From: Clostridiales bacterium
GTDB lineage: Bacteria; Bacillota; Clostridia; Lachnospirales; Lachnospiraceae
Assembly: GCA_020859985.1 (NCBI GenBank)
Contig: JAJBVD010000047.1
Coordinates: 1-60,690, forward strand
Length of the DNA: 60,690 nucleotides
Direction of reading: 5' to 3'
Part shown: positions 60,641 through 60,690 of the stretch, one piece after another
Layout of the letters: every line of letters starts with the position of its first letter
Position numbering within the stretch: position 1 is the first letter of the stretch
Notes under the pieces: model-generated
Databases searched by the model: none
What the model saw: the letters and a program-made list of their open reading frames with translations, nothing else
Told to the model about the DNA's origin: nothing
Position numbers and translations under genes: made by a program

Positions 60641-60690
60641 TAAAGAAAGATAAAGAAAGATAAAGAAAGATAAAGAAAGATAAAGAAAGA
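60641..60690. repeat. Tandem 10-bp repeat at the window edge
   Basis: TAAAGAAAGA occurs five times in perfect tandem from 60641 to the last base, preceded by a partial copy. The array probably continues beyond the window. It is purine-only on this strand apart from one T per unit. Confidence 0.9.

Overview
Organism and overall impression. The window looks like a chromosome segment from a Gram-positive, Clostridia-type gut or rumen anaerobe, most likely Lachnospiraceae. Supporting signs are a clostridial-type 422-residue glutamate dehydrogenase, an N-terminally extended MiaB, an LplB/YtcP/LipO-type ABC sugar importer with a YesL protein, CDP-glycerol/Stealth/LtaS-type envelope genes, strong AGGAGG ribosome binding sites and abundant T-rich hairpin terminators. 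No rRNA, tRNA, tmRNA or CRISPR array was seen. Assignments rest on reading motifs and translations by eye; no database search was possible.

Layout. (1) 1-2070: AT-rich flank with the tail of a Cro/CI-type regulator and a minus-strand run of small membrane proteins and two GNAT acetyltransferases. (2) 2072 to about 12600: a compact integrated element with tyrosine integrase, CI-like repressor, excisionase-like protein, primase-helicase, portal, protease-capsid fusion, head connector, HNH nuclease, two small proteins, large terminase and head-closure protein. No tail, lysis or holin genes are seen. This is the gene content of a capsid-forming phage-inducible chromosomal island (cf-PICI) type satellite, and it is the most interesting part of the window. 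(3) 12600-16911: a LysR gene whose 5' end seems altered at the element junction, then glutamate dehydrogenase and miaB. (4) 16944-20409: hybrid sensor kinase and an AraC regulator. (5) 20834-29744: a cytoplasmic glucuronide/hexuronate locus (GH2, GPH symporter, HAD phosphatase, GH3, UxuA, SDR mannonate oxidoreductase). (6) 29933-33150: zinc-ribbon protein, REC-GGDEF-EAL-REC c-di-GMP enzyme and HPt protein. (7) 33116-48864: cell-surface polymer genes (GT2, GT4-like, CDP-glycerol transferase, Stealth phosphotransferase, two sulfotransferase-like paralogues flanking a Wzx flippase, LtaS-like enzyme, GT-C enzyme, UDP-glucose dehydrogenase) with an Rpn-type nuclease gene in an AT-rich centre. (8) 48892-59473: beta-glucan utilisation: a frameshifted AraC regulator divergent from a secreted module-only protein, ABC importer, YesL and a GH5 enzyme. 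(9) rmlD and a tandem repeat at the right edge.

How parts work together. The satellite has its own switch (converging promoters over an inverted-repeat operator), replication genes next to a candidate origin, and a full head-making and packaging set, so it would need tails and lysis from a helper phage. The GH5 enzyme and the secreted module protein share an accessory module and bracket an importer, which suggests extracellular glucan binding and cutting followed by oligosaccharide uptake. The hexuronate locus would take in glucuronides, release the uronic acid inside the cell and feed it towards 2-keto-3-deoxygluconate; the isomerase UxaC is not in the window. Several intergenic palindromic elements and tandem repeats recur between operons.
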